From: Loripinus fragilis
Lineage: Eukaryota > Mollusca > Bivalvia > Lucinida > Lucinidae
Assembly (NCBI GenBank): GCA_964019695.1
Contig: OZ026530.1
Coordinates: 43,757,716-43,821,715 of the forward strand
Length of the DNA stretch: 64,000 nt
Reading direction: 5' to 3'
The notes beneath the pieces were generated by a model. It was not told where the DNA came from, made no database searches, and saw only the letters and a list, made by a program, of their open reading frames with translations. Both the position numbers and the translations under genes were made by a program. This document shows positions 54,844 through 64,000 of this stretch, piece by piece. The stretch's first letter is position 1. Each line of letters opens with the position of its first letter.

Positions 54844-55282
54844 AGAAATGGAGATATTTTATTTTAAACCATTGTTTAGTTCAACTGCCTTAAATGGGAG
54901 TAGCGGTGTACTAAATCACATTTTACAATTATTCCAAAATGTCGCGTGCACGTGCATATTCAGAATAAGAAACTGTGAATGGCCTTGTATGCAGGTGATT
55001 ATGACGTTTCGCAAATTGCTTGAACAATGAGTGCAGCATGATTCATGTAAATTATTAAATTTACGTAATTAAACGTGTCACTTCGTCAATTTTTAGACCT
55101 CCGTGGAATTAACAGAATATCAGAGTGAATGAAATGTTCCAACAATTACACATTGTTGCTAAAGCAACAGTTTGGAGAAAAGGTGCATCGTATGATAGAC
55201 TATCGCAGTGGCTTTCAGGAATTATGACTTTTGTTGCATACGGGTTGGCATCTTCTCCAGCGAATGTTTCGTTGGTTTTTAC

Positions 55283-55358
55283 CTTTCAACGAAGATAGCA
55301 CAAACCTTGGTAGGACAAGATGACGTTGCAATTACCAATTTGGACACCGCTAAGGCTA
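55283..55358 (-). CDS. Candidate 76-nt minus-strand exon
   Basis: An acceptor (ACGTTTCCTTTGCAG) and a donor (GAAAG/gtaaaa) enclose an open frame with ALAVSKLVIATSSCPTKVC. Not recognised. It could belong to the same gene as the frames at 53776 and 54518, or be chance. Confidence 0.25.
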
Positions 55359-56077
55359 CTGCAAAGGAAACGTTTATCATAGTTTGTTGTAGTTTTTGTG
55401 CATTGCTATTGCGTTGAAGTTTCTATGGTGTCATTGTCATGTGACCTATGGTATCCCACGTTGTTCATCCGAGGTCTGGTATTCTACGGAATTGGCCGAA
55501 GAGTTCCGAATGGTCTTCACTGATGCAAGTGATACATGGCTTGTCTATCTGTACGTGAGATAATGCTATTAAAACTCGTAGATTATCAACACGAATATCC
55601 CATTGTCGCAGACGGGAAGCGCTCTAGCTCGCACTGACCTGTCGCGTTTTGCGCGGAGTACACTGGGATTGTACCGCGATTACCCCGCCTTTTTAATTAA
55701 AATATATTATGCGATCACTGTTTGCATGATTTAGGGCGTGAGAATTGAACTTTTACCAGATTTCGCTAGATTCCCATAATTCAAAGCGCGAAATGCGAGA
55801 GATCGACTGGTCTCGCGAGAATGGGGAATATCCAATACATATGCTCGTTATGTATAAGATACTCCCTGGTGAGTATCCTCGAATAACATCCATGCGTCTG
55901 CCTCGGCGCAGGACAACTGCCAACTTTGTCTCTCATATAAAAGTGTCATTTTTAACAGATTTAAAGATTCTATCGGATGTATCGGCTTTCAGTAAAGGCT
56001 CAGGTCGCGCATTCTTGTCAAAGTCTTCGCTATTGTGAATATATATGATTCTTCAGATCGAAATACTAGACACAACT

Positions 56078-56380
56078 CGGATCTAGAGGGAGCCAGGGAG
56101 TCCGAGCCCAAATTTCCTGGAAAATCACAAGGCTATAGGGTTTCTTATGATAGTGTCCAAACACCCTGGAAAATCACAAACCTACCAAGCCAGCATTAAA
56201 TGTAGGGTCATCATCGGCCCGTCAGCGAAACGCCATTCAAATGCATAAAATGGCGTTTCGCTGGCGGGCCGATGATGACCCATATTCAGTGCTTTTTGGA
56301 TCCTTTCACCCCTCACCAACTAAAAAAACTTGTCTGAGTTGGACCCCCTCTGACAAAACATTGTGGATCCGCACATGCAT
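56078..56380. mobile_element. GGATCCGC-ended MITE containing a GGCGTTTC hairpin (copy 3)
   Basis: The outer right end is TTGTGGATCCGCACATGC. The hairpin at 56192-56291 pairs GGGTCATCATCGGCCCGTC, AGCGAAACGCCATT with AATGGCGTTTCGCTGG, CGGGCCGATGATGACCC. Confidence 0.75.
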
Positions 56381-56400
56381 ATTTTAACAATCATTAATCA

Positions 56401-56635
56401 ATGAGCCGCGACAATGTGATATGTGCCACCAACAAAGGCTCAGACCAGCCTGCGCATATGCGCATTCTGATCACAGCCTTTGCTAGTCGCTTAAATATTC
56501 TCTGACTATTAAGCTAATGACTGAACATCATTTGGAGTTTCGAAGCTTAAGGAGGCTGCACAGGCTCGTTTGAGTCTACACTTGCAAAAATGCAACATTG
56601 TTGGAAACCACAAGTCACGGCTCATTTAAGGTCAG
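56401..56635 (+). mobile_element. TGAGCCGCGACA MITE, copy 2
   Basis: ATGAGCCGCGACAATGTGAT on the left is inverse to AACCACAAGTCACGGCTCAT on the right. The core AGGCTCAGACCAGCCTGCGC is shared with 9199-9431. Confidence 0.88.
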
Positions 56636-57399
56636 CATGTTACAATGGCCTTTTTTGTGATTTCGTTAGCACTGAATAGCATCATTGACATACCATGTCA
56701 CACACAGGACAGAAATAATAGATTGATTTGTCTACTCATTTAATAATGTCGAACCGAATGATCGGAACACGCAATTACGAGAGAATGATTCGGATACTTT
56801 TTTATGGTATCAACACGCGCCAGTGTGCTTTTATCCCCTGTTATTGGGGATATTGGTTTGATGCTGTTCGTCACCCGACGGGAACGTTTGTGCATCAATC
56901 TTTCCAGTAATAACTAAACTCGTCAAAATAAGTTAAGCCCCATGTCACTTTTTTACATAGCCATAATGTTAAATTCCCAAAGTTTAGTTGTTTATTTCAA
57001 AAATATCGATGGTAGTTGAAAATTCTAATTCCACCTATGTTAGACAAAATGTCTTAGGTGAAATTACACAAAGATTGAATTGAAAATACCGATTTTCTTT
57101 GGGTATGTGCTAAATTTTTCAAGAGTATCCAATTTTTGACCAATTTTACTATAGGAATGATAGGGAACGAAATGGGACATTTACTGAAATGTGTGGAGCT
57201 CTATGGAAAACTTATCAATAAATCTGAAATCTAGCGTATGTTGAGAGGAAACATTGCTGCTACTTCGCTGAAAATGTTATTGAAAAATCTTTATTCAGTC
57301 AAATGTTATGATAAATTAAACATGAGTGTATTAACATTAAGTCTATGGGAAAATTTCTGGTGGGCTTAATTTATTTTGACCAGTTTATATAACCAAAGG
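56636..57399. other. Intergenic spacer
   Basis: No gene or repeat recognised, apart from a short duplicated phrase near 57025-57060 (TTCCACCTATGTTAG / TGTCTTAGGTGAAAT, weakly inverted). Confidence 0.35.
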
Positions 57400-57480
57400 A
57401 TAGATAGATAGATAGATTCTTTATTTCCTCCATAAAGGAGAGCATCATATTCATTCATACAATAATTACAATACAACACA
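57400..57480 (-). mobile_element. 3' end of a minus-strand LINE
   Basis: GATAGATAGATAGATTCTTT and ATTTCCTCCATAAAGGAGAG is the inverse of the typical ...AAAGAATCTATCTATC LINE 3' terminus. No coding part is recognisable next to it. Confidence 0.6.
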
Positions 57481-57920
57481 AGAGAGAGAGAGAACAAAAA
57501 AAAGCTGTGAGACACAGAAAACAAAAACACTGTACACTTGCCAGCATCCTCAGTCAATTAACAGAGGGCTGCGGCGATTAGCACTTCTTCAATATATATA
57601 CCCCAGTGCATTATTAAGCATAGGTATCCATGCGACATTGTCCAAAGCACGCATCGCTAGATACGCCGAGAACAATATCGAATGTATACCCATCTCATCA
57701 AGACCCCAACCTCCAAGAGGTACTCATTTTCTTCATAGCGCATCTCCGTGTACTTCACAGAGCAGCCTATGAAGGGAGCCTGCCACTATCATGTAAAAGG
57801 AGTCTTTATTCTCCAAGTGTTGTACGTCAGGTACAGTGTCAAAACTACCCAGTATCAAAGTGGGGTGATATATTAGTGGTCTTTCACGATTTTGATATTA
57901 TATATATATACAGGAGCTAA

Positions 57921-58090
57921 ATTGCCACTTGTCTAAATTTTGGTAAAGTACACGATAGGGGTAAAGTAAACCAAAATAAAAAAAAGTGTGTTGCTATTTT
58001 ATCTGAGCTATTGTCCCTTGTCTAAATTTCGTTAAATACACGGTGTGGGTAAAGTAAACCAAAATAAAAATGCGTGTTGCTCTGATCATT
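57921..58090 (+). repeat. Tandem duplication with 89-bp period
   Basis: CTTGTCTAAATTT, then GGGTAAAGTAAACCAAAATA, then GTGTTGCT occur twice in the same order. Confidence 0.85.
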
Positions 58091-58470
58091 CTTAAAGCTG
58101 CATAGTCTATAACTTTTGATCTTCTAATTTTAAAAATATTTTTTTTTATTTTTCAAGAACCCAGTAAAAATACTCAAATTCAAGTAAACATTTTACCATT
58201 TTCGTAAATCTTAACAAGTTATCACTATCAAAACAACTGCATTTATGTTAAAATTCAACGGTCCATAATTATTGGAGGGACGCAAATAATTACCAACAAG
58301 AGAAAAATACACCTATTTGATAAGATAATTCACTTTTCCATGCAGTTTTCAGCTGTACTGAACATTTTTATTGTGAAAACATAGCTTAATTCTACTTTTA
58401 CAAATAATTTAAAAAGAAAATAAAAAATTTCGAAAAATGTTCATAGTTACAGAGTATGCAGCTTTAAAGA
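58091..58470. mobile_element. MITE with TTAAAGCTGCATA ends
   Basis: TTAAAGCTGCATAGTCTATA on the left and TACAGAGTATGCAGCTTTAA on the right are inverted. AT-rich interior, no ORF. Confidence 0.8.
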
Positions 58471-58805
58471 CATATGCGGTTAATTTCCATGCGCACCATT
58501 CCCGTGCCAGGAAACAGGTTAAGTTGTCTGGGTCCTGTCTTTCGACCATTTACGGATTCGAATCAACACAGCTTTCAGATATTCTTATGTCATAATGGTG
58601 TTCTAATATTTACTCGACAAATAGAGTAATTAAAGTGTGTCCGAAATATCTATTGACCTTTTATCAGAACTGATCGTTTTAGTACCAAAGACAGATAAAT
58701 GTAGCTCAGACGAAATCAAACGACGTACACAATTAGACTGGTTACAAATACGAAAGTGGCCGAGTCTCTTCTGTTTGTACGGTTATTTAGAGTCGCGCGC
58801 GGCCT

Positions 58806-58879
58806 GACCTCGTGGCCTAGTGGTTAGCGTGCCTGACTACGAAGCCAGAGGACCTGGATCGATTTCCCGGGTGCGCACC
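58806..58879 (+). tRNA. tRNA-like sequence, probably a pseudogene or SINE head
   Basis: CTCGTGGCCTAGTGGTTAGC (box A) and CTGGATCGATTTCCCGG (box B) are spaced as in a tRNA, and the loop CTACGAA suggests an Arg-ACG origin. The acceptor arms do not pair and the anticodon stem has two mismatches, so it is unlikely to be functional. No SINE body or CAAA tail follows. Confidence 0.45.
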
Positions 58880-59632
58880 TATATTCAGTGTGTTTTGTTC
58901 TTGCTTTCTTAACATTTTAATGCTAAATCGCTTCATATACTATTACATTGGCATCATCAAAACGACCGGAATGGTAATCAGATTCCTTAATATATGATTT
59001 ATTCTAAAACAATTTCCAATTTTCGACGAATTGCGAAAATATATCAAGCAGTATCACAGCTTGGGATAACAAATACACTTGCACATTTTCTTAAAGGTTT
59101 GAGGTCATGGGCAATAATTTAAATTAAAAGAAAGAAGCTGGATGTTAATTACAACAGTTTTAGCTCGATATTTAGGACCAGTGTTATTCTTTCATCTGTT
59201 TAGAAAATTGGCCAAATGCTGAAAACTTTCATTTGAGATTATGAAAAAATAAGCAGGGTGACATATCCTTTTTATTTTATGAATGGATAGTCCATGCATA
59301 AAACAAACTGTATATAAAGTATTGAACAGATTTCAACATGGGAAGTATTTAGTAGCATTTGTCCTTAAAACCCTAGGTGTCGAGATATGATAGGCACAGG
59401 CGCAAGTTCTGGTGGTGCAAGCTCACCAGAGCCTTCACTTCTCGCAAACAAGAGGTAAGGTCATAGATGATAACCCAGATCAAGGTTATTGCACTTCAAG
59501 CCCCATTGGTATTTTTAAGGGTCGTTTAACGCTAAGATTAGTAACATTCCCTTACATGTACATTTTGACTTTCGCTGCATTTTCAGGTTTTTATAACCAT
59601 TTTAATATATTTCAACCGTGTTTTACAGCATT

Positions 59633-59878
59633 TTAACCCTTAATGCGCCAATCGCAACAAAATGCGCCTGCTTTTCTCGTCTGCTGAAATGTTTAAGAAG
59701 CCTCTATGGCAAACAGTGTGGACCCAGACAAGACTGCTCCTATTGGAGCAGTCTGATCTGGGCCCACGCTTTTTGCTACTATACTTAATTCGTCAGTAAT
59801 GTTAGGCAATTACTTGCAGCAGACGACTTCAGCAGACGACATTTCAGATGCATTTTTTCTTGGCGCTTTAAGGGTTAA
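59633..59878. mobile_element. TTAA-flanked MITE with central hairpin, best-preserved copy
   Basis: TTAACCCTTAATGCGCCA and TGGCGCTTTAAGGGTTAA are inverted. The centre pairs GACCCAGACAAGACTGCTCC with GGAGCAGTCTGATCTGGGCC. TTAA on both sides points to the piggyBac superfamily. Confidence 0.85.
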
Positions 59879-59956
59879 TGATGCTTAAAAGTCACAATGC
59901 AAAATATTTATTCCGATCAATAGAACAAAACAGAATCGGGTAACTTAGATAAACAC

Positions 59957-60006
59957 AGGCGAACACACACGCGCACGCACGCACGCACACACACGCACGC
60001 ACGCAC
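59957..60006. repeat. CACG / CACA microsatellite
   Basis: Interspersed ACGC and ACAC units. Confidence 0.95.
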
Positions 60007-60565
60007 TATTTTGTCTTAGTACCATTATTGCACAAGTTTGTCATACATTGAGGGTCACCCGTTTCTACACTGAATGCTGATGCATTTTCTTAAATGCCCT
60101 TGGCAAGTCCATAATTCTTTTTTTCGCTTTCAAAGCATCATCATTTTATCCATTCGTGCCAAAAAAAAAATCTTTTAACCGTGTTGAAACAAACATAACT
60201 ACGGACTGTTGATAATAGTTTCTTAATTACATTCCTCAGTTCCTTTCGTGTCTTACGCATGATTTATTGCAGACCCTGATTAGATATCGCTTTTGTGGCA
60301 TCTCACTAGGGTCTGCACTGTTGCATATGTCCCCTTTTTCGGGTACACTATGCTTGCGTTTTTGTGCATAAAACAGGAAATTCTTTCGATAAACAAGAGG
60401 ATTCTGATTTCATTTCCTTGTACATGCTGTTATGAACTGTTAAAAAATGAATGCATGTATAATATTACGGAACATCATTTTAACAGAATCATTTCTCACC
60501 TGAATGAAGGCCATTTGAATCGATACAAATGGGACATTCTATTGTAAATTGCAACTTATCGTATA

Positions 60566-61094
60566 CAGTAAAACATGTCTTAAGCGAACACTCAAAAATA
60601 GACAAAACAAAGGTCTTATAAAGACCCATAATCGATCAATGCAGGTCGAAAGAATTGCAGAATCCTCAGCCGATTATCGCTTAATGCAGGTCAAAAATAT
60701 TGCAGAATGCTCACCCGATTATCGCCTAATGCAGTTCAAGCATTGCAGAATGCTCCCTTAATGCAGGCCAAAAGTGTTGCAGAATGCTTCCCTTACTTTT
60801 GACCCGTATTAAGCGATAACCGGTCTTATAAAGACCGATTATCGATTAATGCAGGTCAAAAGTATTGCAGAATGCTCACCCGATTATCCGCGCTTAATGC
60901 AGGTCAAAAGAATTTCAGAATGCTGCAATACTTTTGACCTGCATTAAGCAACCGTTTTGCAGTACTTTTGACCTGCATTAAGCGATAATCGGGTGAGCAT
61001 TCTGCAATACTTTTGACCTGCATTTAGCAATTACCGGTCATGAAAACCGGTTTTCGATCGTCTTTTAAGTGACCGCTTTAGACAGGTTTTTCTG
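60566..61094. mobile_element. Element D: mariner-like ends with inverted tandem arms
   Basis: The left end CAGTAAAACATGTCTTAAGC and right end GCTTTAGACAGGTTTTTCTG are inverted and flanked by TA on both sides (60564-60565 and 61095-61096), as in Tc1/mariner elements. The arms consist of a unit of about 45 bp, CGATTATCGCTTAATGCAGG and TCAAAAGTATTGCAGAATGC, repeated about five times on the left and in inverted orientation on the right. No ORF. Confidence 0.88.
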
Positions 61095-61354
61095 TATATA
61101 AGCGTTTAGTCATTGCCTAGCTGTTCAATGTGGCTAGACCTCTTAACTTAGTTCTGATATATCGTCCACACCCTTACTTTGTTATACTAGCATGCTGTGT
61201 GAGACTGCATAGATGCACAGGCTGGATTAAGCGAGGCATACACTGCTCAAGTATGCAATGGTGTAGCCAAAACGCTGAAAAAAGTACGCACAATAAAGGG
61301 AGACTGCTAGATAAAGCAGTAATTCTCTTCATTTGCGTTCCTTTTCAAAGTGGG

Positions 61355-61412
61355 AACGTCTCTTAAAGGAAAGAATTAGCTCCCAGAGGAAGCGAATTCT
61401 TTCCTTTATGAG
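61355..61412. repeat. Hairpin
   Basis: TAAAGGAAAGAATTAGCTCC pairs with GGAAGCGAATTCTTTCCTTT across a short loop. Confidence 0.8.
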
Positions 61413-61697
61413 TAGTTCCTTATAGTATGGAAAATTACTTTTACCACATTAGGTGACATCCCTTGGATGTTACTATTTTATTACGCACGTGCGTAACTGT
61501 GTAATGGGAGCTACGCCAATGTTATGCGATAGGTACCAAACTCTAATGTGCTAGGTTAAAGTTTTATCTCACAAGACAGCATGCATAAATATGAATCTCA
61601 GTAAAATGATATGCAACATTTTCTCTTATAATGGATTATAGAAAAGAATCACAAATACTCTTACTTGGTCCATGTTCCTACATTGCTCAGGAGCCAT

Positions 61698-61770
61698 TCC
61701 AGAATGGCCCTGCGCAAAGTAAGAATTCTTACTTTGCGCAATTCTGACTTTGCGCAGGACCATTCTATAC
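61698..61770. repeat. Perfect 30-bp palindrome inside a larger inverted repeat
   Basis: TGCGCAAAGTAAGAA is followed directly by its exact inverse (61711-61740). A further CTTTGCGCAGG and CCATTCT to the right pair with AGAATGG and CCTGCGCAAAG on the left. Confidence 0.93.
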
Positions 61771-62154
61771 TGATGGACAAAAGAAACGCTACAATATAAT
61801 ATTGTCAAGTTAGACATGTGGTTCACAAACACGAGCTGCACGAGCTTACCATGACCAGAACCTTGAGTAAAGCATCGGGGTTATTTGAATTTATCGATTT
61901 TTGTTGATCAGGCATGTTAACTAATATACATGAATATTATAACTGCTCTCACTAATGTTGTTTCCTTCTGAGTAATTTATCATAGCTTTTGCATGTAGCG
62001 TTTCGTTTGCCCGTCGGTATAGAAAGGTATCGGATCCTACTTTGCGCATAGCATCTACGTGTACGTGTGCCATTGAGATGGTTCTTTTGGGGTCGCTGAT
62101 GGACAATATTGAGCTTTGTTGAACCGCAAATTTCACATTTTGCAAATTTCACAC

Positions 62155-62385
62155 CGTGTGAAGAATTGGTACTAAAATATCACTTTTGGAAAATGTGAAA
62201 TTTGAGTATGGTCAATTTCGATAACTTTGGGGGTCTAACATCTGTGCTCAAATTTCACATCCTATCATTTTTAACTGTGAATAATTGGTACGTATTCGTG
62301 TCATCTGCGAAGGACTAGTCGATTTTTCTCAGATGTGAAGAATTGGTACTCAATTTTCACAAATGTGAAGAATTGGTACCAGTTC
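62155..62385 (+). repeat. Spaced copies of TGTGAAGAATTGGTAC
   Basis: The 16-mer or a one-base variant occurs at about 62157, 62276 (TGTGAATAATTGGTAC), 62335 and 62364, interleaved with inverse AATTTCACAT and TCACAAATGTGAA phrases. Confidence 0.85.
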
Positions 62386-62877
62386 TTCAAAGCTCAAAAG
62401 TTTAAATAATAGAGTTATGCTAAGGAGTTGTGTCTGTTGTGTTCTGAAAGTTTTAATATTTATATGAAATTTCTTGTATATACCTTGAGTTTTTGCTGTC
62501 TGCATGCCATCACAAATAACAGAGAGGCTTGAAATAATGAATTTGAGTGATTTCATAAACAGTATAGCGAAATATTTGCGTCAAAGCCACACAATCTGAT
62601 GATATGATGATATCGGAAAAAATATTCAAAACCAGCATTAGAAATAAAAACGTAAGATTTTTTTTTTCAAAATAATATTTATATGTTGTTGTTGTTTTTT
62701 AAAGAATAACATGATGCCGAAATTCAATAGGTCCCTAAGCACCACAAAACTAGTTCGTGAAATATTCTAAATAACTTTTAAGTGTTTCCCTTCATGCTTT
62801 TGTATGACAGAGCGGACATTGTTTTGTTACAGGTACCACTGGCCAAATCAATCAGGAACACGATTCATTATATGGAA

Positions 62878-63560
62878 ACAAGAGGGTCTTCGGGCCAGGG
62901 GTCGCTCATTGAGAATGACTTTATATAAGGGTATAGCAAAGCATAACTCCTCTCAAAGCCCAGCTATGATGTTTTATTAATCAGCACTTTAATTATAAAG
63001 CTTTACATGGAAAAGTGTCCATTCAGGATGTTAACCCTCTGGCCAGGGCCATTTTTGGTCATGGTCATATTGTGAACAAAGATGGTAGCGGTCTTCTAGC
63101 TGATGCTACATACCAAATACCAAGGCTCTAGAGCAAGTGATTTCAGACAAGAAGTGTTGTCTTTATTACTAGGCCTTGCTATTTCAGATAAAAAAATAAA
63201 GTTTAAAAAAAACTGGTTACGCCACCTGGCGGTCATTTTTTAAAACAGTCAAATAAGTTGAACAACATTGGTAGAGGGTGTCCCACGGACCAGTTGTGCC
63301 TAATTCTTTTGAAATATGACCATAAGTTTTTGACAAGATTTTAGAGTGTTTCCTTTTGGCTGACAAGGCAACCAGATTTCTACATAAAGTTGAAATCTTT
63401 GACCAAGTTTGAAAGGGAGTCGATCAATCCAGTGAAGATTGGTGAGATTCCACCCAGTGGTTTAGGAGGAAGCTATTATTGACGAACAACGGAAGGACGG
63501 ATGGGTAGCTGGCAGGAAGGACATCCTATGACCACAACGTGAGTTAAAAATGGATCCACC
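62878..63560 (-). repeat. AGCTCACC-type repeat in reverse orientation
   Basis: It begins ACAAGAGGGTCTTCGGGCC and GGGGTCGCTCATTGAG, the inverse of the usual 3' end, and runs to about 63540 (GGACGGATGGGTAGC). No ORF. Confidence 0.65.
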
Positions 63561-64000
63561 ATTCAAAGATATATAAAATTGTGGAAAAGCTGAATCTAGC
63601 TCTACTTTAGCTATATACAAGCCTCACCATGAGAAAATATTATTGTTGCATATGCCAAAAGGCGCAGATAAGCTCTGTAAATACATAGCTGGATCCGGGC
63701 CTATGTTTTTTTTTGCTACACTGATTGAAAATGTTCCTGCACTGATTAGTGTTTGTTTCTGTATCTACATGGACACAAGTTTGCGAATCTGGAGCATGAA
63801 CTCCAAAGAAACATTTTCTCGCGACGCGACTCATATAATTGATTTGCAGTCCTACTCCTGTCCCAGATTTTTCAACTGTAAACATATGAACTTGATCTGT
63901 AACTTGTTTATCCTGACATATATGTGAAGTATAAGAATCGAATGCAAAATGCAGCAGATTTGGGGTTATTTTATCGATGTGAAGATTGCGCATGTATGCT
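63561..64000. other. Intergenic end of window
   Basis: Frames of 94 and 117 codons overlap on opposite strands at 63640-63993. Neither shows a domain or clear splice sites, and their overlap argues against both being genes. Confidence 0.3.

Noticed and set aside
55470..55560. Plus-strand peptide with FTDASDT, reminiscent of retrotransposon RNase H
   Set aside because: Too short, no supporting motif on either side and a frameshift would be needed; not enough for a call.
58806..58879. Functional tRNA-Arg gene
   Set aside because: Acceptor ends do not pair and the anticodon stem has mismatches.

Overview
The window is animal nuclear DNA, most likely from a bivalve mollusc. It is AT-rich and intron-containing, with a jockey/CR1-type LINE, tRNA-derived SINEs ending in CAAA-type tails, and several repeat families I recognise from bivalve genomes (the AGCTCACC-type repeat, the TGAGCCGCGACA MITE, the GGGCCTCGACGCGAGAAAAC MITE). 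The species cannot be fixed from the sequence. There are no operons, no CRISPR array and no convincing functional tRNA or rRNA gene.

Only one host gene is clear: a C2H2 zinc-finger protein of about 1,700 residues on the + strand. Its main coding exon is 23278-28358, directly behind a splice acceptor. A 53-nt exon at 12895-12947 has a good acceptor and donor, and its phase joins exactly to the main exon, adding 15 residues and implying a 10.3-kb intron packed with mobile elements. Weaker candidate exons lie at 31234-31288 (+) and at 53776-55358 (-).

Layout: 1-2375, LINE fragment (endonuclease remnant, frameshift, reverse transcriptase, 3' tail) running into a 0.5-kb compound tetranucleotide array; 3360-6121, element A; 8370-9076, element B; 9.2-12.3 kb, MITEs; 12.9-23.3 kb, the intron of the zinc-finger gene, with element C (18698-21622), nested elements and a reverse-transcriptase pseudogene; 23.3-28.4 kb, the gene; 28.5-35.5 kb, MITEs, SINEs and AGCTCACC-type repeats; 35.6-40.0 kb, element E with a decayed minus-strand coding region; 40.2-48.8 kb, foldback elements, SINE and MITEs; 48.8-53.4 kb, element F, with no long ORF; 53.6-64 kb, mixed intergenic sequence including element D (60566-61094).

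The most unusual signal is architectural. Four unrelated elements (A, B, C, D) have inverted termini or arms built from short tandem repeats, each family with its own unit (GTTTCGCCCC, GGACATTTCGGCC, a unit centred on the palindrome GACAACCGGTTGTC, and a roughly 45-bp unit in D). This is the layout of Drosophila Foldback/Galileo elements. Two larger TIR elements, E and F, share a recurring GTTAYRTACGTTAC motif. Several nested insertions can be ordered in time because uninterrupted copies of the host repeat are present in the same window. All alignments were made by eye; no search was run.
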